Source: Mycobacteriales bacterium (GTDB lineage: Bacteria; Actinomycetota; Actinomycetes; Mycobacteriales; CADCTP01). Taken from it: a stretch of 36,889 nucleotides of DNA. Below, one piece after another: positions 34,111 to 36,889 of this stretch (positions within the stretch are counted from its first letter, which is position 1; each line of letters opens with the position of its first letter). The stretch lies in the NCBI GenBank assembly GCA_035995165.1, contig DASYKU010000131.1, forward strand, positions 1 to 36,889. Reading direction: 5' to 3'. The position numbers and the translations under genes are program-made. The notes beneath the pieces are model-generated. The model ran no database searches, had not been told where the DNA came from, and saw only the letters and a program-made list of their open reading frames with translations.

Positions 34111-35124
34111 GTGAGCATGCGGGCGTTCGTCATCACCGGTCCCGGCGCGGCCGAGATCCGCGAGGTCGAGCGGCCGGTGCCGGGGCCGGGGCAGGTCGTC
34201 GTCGACGTCGAGCGGGCCGGCGTCTGCGGGACGGATGCGGAGTTCTTCTCCGGCGAGATGGCGTACCTGCACAGCGGGCAGGCCCACTACCCGATCCGGA
34301 TCGGGCACGAGTGGAGCGGCACGGTCGCCGCCCCCGGCCCGGGCGTGGATCCCGGCTGGGCCGGGCGCCGGGTCACCGGCGACACCATGCTCGGCTGCGG
34401 CCGCTGCCCGCGCTGCCGGTCCGGGCGTCAGCACCTGTGCGCCGACCGGTACGAGATCGGCATCCGCGGCGGCTGGCCCGGCGCGCTGGCCGAGCAGCTG
34501 CTGGTGCCGGCCCGGGCCCTGCACGCGCTGCCGGACACCGTCGACCCGGCGCTCGGCGCGCTGGTGGAGCCGGGCGGGACCGCGCTGCGGGCGGTCCGGG
34601 CCGCCGACCTCGCGCCCGGCGAGCGGCTGCTGGTGCTGGGTCCGGGCACGATCGGGCTGCTGGTCGCGCTGATCGCCGCCGCGAAGGGGGCCGAGGTGCA
34701 CCTGCTCGGGCTGCCCGGTCCGGGTCTCGGGTTCGCGGCCGGCCTCGCGCCGGCCTGGACGCTGGAGACGCTGCCGGCGCTGCCGTACGACGCGGTCGTG
34801 GACGCCTCGACCGCGGCCGCGCTGCCGGCCCTGGCGCTGGAGCGGGTCGAGCCCGGCCGCCGGGTCGTCTACATCGGACTGTCCGGCGAGCCGAGCCCGA
34901 TCGACACCCGGGCGCTGGTGCTCAAGGACGTCACCGCCGTCGGCGTGCTCGGCGCGTCCGGCGGCCTGGCCAGCACCATCGACCTGTACGCGACCGGCGC
35001 CGTCGACCCGCGCCCACTGGTCGCCGCGACCGTCGGGCTCGACGAGGCCGCGGCCGCGCTGGCCGGGCGGCGGGACCCCGGCTGGGGTCCCGGCCCGAAG
35101 GTCCACATCGACCCGCGCCGTTAG
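34111..35124 (+). CDS. Zinc-dependent medium-chain alcohol/polyol dehydrogenase
   Basis: The 337-residue protein is of the MDR superfamily. Catalytic zinc ligands are Cys in AGVCGTDAE and His-Glu in IGHEWSG. The structural zinc loop is CGRCPRCRSGRQHLC. The nucleotide-binding motif is GPGTIGLLVALIAA. It is closest in pattern to the threonine/sorbitol dehydrogenase group, so it probably oxidises a sugar alcohol or sugar. GTG 34111 has GGGGA 10 nt upstream; ATG 34117, two codons in, is a possible start. It is divergent from the sugar-acid dehydratase, so the two may act in one oxidative sugar pathway. Confidence 0.88.
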   Translation: MSMRAFVITGPGAAEIREVERPVPGPGQVVVDVERAGVCGTDAEFFSGEMAYLHSGQAHYPIRIGHEWSGTVAAPGPGVDPGWAGRRVTGDTMLGCGRCPRCRSGRQHLCADRYEIGIRGGWPGALAEQLLVPARALHALPDTVDPALGALVEPGGTALRAVRAADLAPGERLLVLGPGTIGLLVALIAAAKGAEVHLLGLPGPGLGFAAGLAPAWTLETLPALPYDAVVDASTAAALPALALERVEPGRRVVYIGLSGEPSPIDTRALVLKDVTAVGVLGASGGLASTIDLYATGAVDPRPLVAATVGLDEAAAALAGRRDPGWGPGPKVHIDPRR

Positions 35125-35670
35125 TCAGGCCCTCCCGAAACGGCGGGTCTGGCGGCCCGGCAGCCCCTTCGCGAAGTGGCTGCGGACCTCCGGCCGGGTC
35201 ACGAACCAGAGCAGCCCGGCCAGCACCAGCACCTGCAGCCCTTCCAGCGTCCGCATCCAGACCGGGTACGGCGTGAACTGCGCCAGCAGCAGCACGACGA
35301 TGCCGATCGACCCGAGCAGGATCACCCGCCGGTACGCCCACCGCCGGCCCCGCAGCAGCGCCCGGACCAGGAAGACGTACACGACGCTGACCACGACGTT
35401 GCTGATGATCCGGCTGTAGATGCTGACGGTGTAGCTGTGGCGCAGCGACTCGCGCTGGGCCGGGTCGGTGATGTGCCGGTGGTCCAGCTGGTACGCGACC
35501 ACGCTGTGCCGGGCGATCAGCACCACGATCGTGAGCAGGATCGACAGGCCGAGGTTGGTCAGCAGCAGGACCATCACCGGCCGCAGCGCCCGCGGCGGTG
35601 GCGGCCCCTGGGCGTACTCAGGCTCCGGCGGCGGCGGTGGCGCGGGCTCGAACTGGGACATGGTGGTCAT
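35125..35670 (-). CDS. Hypothetical membrane protein with four predicted helices
   Basis: The 181-residue protein has a proline-rich cytoplasmic N-terminus (PAPPPPPEPEYAQGPPPP) and four hydrophobic segments: MVLLLTNLGLSILLTIVVLI, IISNVVVSVVYVFLV, VILLGSIGIVVLLLA and LQVLVLAGLLWFV. It ends in an Arg-rich tail. No family is recognised. ATG 35670 is used; ATG 35661, three codons in, is equally possible. It ends directly at the stop of the convergent dehydrogenase. Confidence 0.75.
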   Translation of the reverse strand: MTTMSQFEPAPPPPPEPEYAQGPPPPRALRPVMVLLLTNLGLSILLTIVVLIARHSVVAYQLDHRHITDPAQRESLRHSYTVSIYSRIISNVVVSVVYVFLVRALLRGRRWAYRRVILLGSIGIVVLLLAQFTPYPVWMRTLEGLQVLVLAGLLWFVTRPEVRSHFAKGLPGRQTRRFGRA

Positions 35671-35709
35671 TCTGCGCCACCCCGGCGAACCGGGGCGGCG
35701 CAGTCCGCC

Positions 35710-36582
35710 TTACAACTCCGCGACCACCGGGATGACGCGCTCGCCGAGGAGCGTCAGCGGCGTGATCGAGGCGACGTCCGGGACCGAGCCGTGGACGTGG
35801 CTGAAGCCGAGGCCGGCCAGCCGGCGCAGCTCCGCGATCAGCTCGTCGACCTTGGCGCCGTCGGGGCCCGGGTCGAGCGTGGTGATCACGGTCTTCTCGA
35901 TCTCGTCGTAGTCGCGCCCGACGGCCTCGCAGTGCCCGCGCAGCACATCCAGCTTGTGCTCCAGGTCCGGGCCGGAGAACAGGTTGCAGGCGTCCGCGTA
36001 CTGCGCGACCAGGCGGAGGGTCTTCTTCTCACCGCTGCCGCCGATGAGGATCGGCGGGTGCGGCCGGGTCAGGGCCGCGGGCGAGTTCAGCGTGCGCCCG
36101 AGCGTGTAATGGGCTCCCGTGTACGGCTTGTCGTCGCCGCTCCACATCTGCAGGCAGATCTGCAACGCCTCCTCCAGCCGCTCGAACCGCTCGGCCCGGG
36201 GCGGGAACGACAGGCCGAGACCGTGCGACTCCTCGTCGTTCCAGGCCGCGCCGATGCCGAGCGCGGCCCGGCCCTCGGAGAGCACGTCGAGCGTGGTGAC
36301 CATCTTGGCCAGCAACCCCGGCTCCCGGTAGACGACCGCGGTCACCCAGGCCAGCAGCTGGATCTTCTCGGTCCGCGCGGCCAGGTAGCCCAGCGTCGTG
36401 TACGCCTCGAGCATGTCGTGCTCCGGCGGCCCGATCATGCCGATCTGCCAGAGGTGGTCCATGACGCTGACCCGGGCGAACCCGGCCTCCTCGGCCGTGA
36501 CCACGATCCGGGTCAGGTCGTCGGCCAACCCGGCCGGTCCGGCCGGGTAGGTGAAGTCCGCGATGTGCAGACCGATCTTCAC
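35710..36582 (-). CDS. LLM-class F420-dependent oxidoreductase
   Basis: The 290-residue luciferase-like (TIM-barrel) protein begins MKIGLHIADFTYP from GTG 36582 with GGGAGGAATC just upstream. Typical features are VSVMDHLWQIGMIGPPEHDMLEAYTTLGYLAARTEKIQLLAWVTAVVYREPGLLAK (split here by family helices) and GRAALGIGAAWNDEE. Later LIGGSGEKKTLRLVAQYADACNL is conserved in the F420 branch. It probably transfers hydride between F420 and an unknown substrate. No neighbour suggests the pathway. Confidence 0.9.
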   Translation of the reverse strand: MKIGLHIADFTYPAGPAGLADDLTRIVVTAEEAGFARVSVMDHLWQIGMIGPPEHDMLEAYTTLGYLAARTEKIQLLAWVTAVVYREPGLLAKMVTTLDVLSEGRAALGIGAAWNDEESHGLGLSFPPRAERFERLEEALQICLQMWSGDDKPYTGAHYTLGRTLNSPAALTRPHPPILIGGSGEKKTLRLVAQYADACNLFSGPDLEHKLDVLRGHCEAVGRDYDEIEKTVITTLDPGPDGAKVDELIAELRRLAGLGFSHVHGSVPDVASITPLTLLGERVIPVVAEL

Positions 36583-36702
36583 GATTCCTCCCGTGCGGCG
36601 CCCGTTCGGCGCGCCTCGCGGCCGACCCTACGCCGACCGGAGGTGGCTCCGCATAGCCTCGGCACTCCCTGGCGAGCGACCGCCGATCGTGGTACCGCAC
36701 GG

Positions 36703-36889
36703 TCAGGACGGGTACGGACCGAACCGCAGGATCGCCAGGACCAGCGACAACACGCCGAGGACCAGCGGCGGCACGAACTGCTCCTTGCGCCGCACGTGCA
36801 CCACCACCGCGGCCGCCATCACCAGGGCGAGCCCCACCGCGGCGATCGGGGTGAGGATGGGCGCGATCCCGGTCGCGGCCGGCACGACC
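36703..36889 (-). CDS. DoxX-like membrane protein, C-terminal fragment cut by window edge
   Basis: The visible C-terminal 61-62 residues hold two hydrophobic helices (TPIAAVGLALVMAAAVVVHV and VPPLVLGVLSLVLAILRFG) with HVRRKE between them. This is as in small four-helix DoxX-like proteins. The beginning lies beyond position 36889. The function of such proteins is mostly unknown. Confidence 0.6.
   Translation of the reverse strand, partial: VVPAATGIAPILTPIAAVGLALVMAAAVVVHVRRKEQFVPPLVLGVLSLVLAILRFGPYPS

Noticed and set aside
31783-35106. A 1107-codon open frame on the minus strand
   Set aside because: It runs through the dehydratase in another frame and antisense to the dehydrogenase and isochorismatase-like genes, with low-complexity Arg/Gly/Pro sequence.

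Overview
The window is very GC-rich, gene-dense chromosomal DNA, with frequent GTG starts and many 4-nt stop/start overlaps (GTGA or ATGA). It encodes a mycothiol-type nitroreductase homologue, an F420-type LLM oxidoreductase and a two-subunit cytochrome bd. This points to a free-living, soil-type actinobacterium; the sequence alone does not support a genus. I see no tRNA, rRNA, CRISPR array, transposase or phage gene, and both ends cut through genes.

Left part (1-9510). An edge-truncated, Tat-exported multicopper oxidase gene is followed by an 820-bp non-coding gap rich in inverted repeats, then a LysR-type regulator. The regulator converges on a six-gene operon on the minus strand: coxM-coxS-coxL-coxI/xdhC(YHS fusion)-coxD(moxR)-coxE(VWA). 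The large subunit carries AYACSFR, the signature of form I (true CO-oxidising) Mo/Cu CO dehydrogenase, and the M-S-L gene order agrees. The operon therefore probably lets the cell use trace CO as an electron source, and the accessory genes would mature the Mo/Cu centre.

Middle part (9511-18862). A DHA2 drug/metabolite exporter with its own TetR regulator and a clear palindromic operator comes first. It is followed by a secreted two-domain protein, an Ohr peroxidase, a YcnI-like copper protein, cytochrome bd oxidase (cydAB, without cydDC) and an OmpR-type regulator whose receiver domain lacks the phospho-acceptor Asp. A near-identical palindrome-plus-half-site module (CCCCAATKTTTGGGG, then TTGGGG 21-22 bp on) lies upstream of both predicted copper genes (multicopper oxidase and ycnI) in the same orientation. 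A weaker relative lies upstream of cydA. This is the most interesting unexplained signal here and may mark a copper/redox regulon.

Right-centre (18863-30312). This is a beta-glucoside utilisation locus: a GH1 beta-glucosidase, a LacI regulator, two GH3 enzymes and a CUT1-type ABC importer (binding lipoprotein plus two permeases, no ATPase). The LacI gene follows the first GH3 gene on one strand. The ABC operon runs divergently and ends with the second GH3 and an aminoglycoside-phosphotransferase-like kinase. The kinase's expected GTG start appears to have become GTA. Promoter/operator-like sequences are visible in front of both divergent units.

Right part (30290-36889). This holds a mycothiol-nitroreductase-like DsbA protein with one active-site Cys, a dienelactone hydrolase, an isochorismatase-fold protein lacking the nucleophilic Cys, and a sugar-acid dehydratase (IlvD/EDD family) divergent from a zinc alcohol/polyol dehydrogenase. 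A four-helix membrane protein, an F420-type LLM oxidoreductase and a truncated DoxX-like protein follow.
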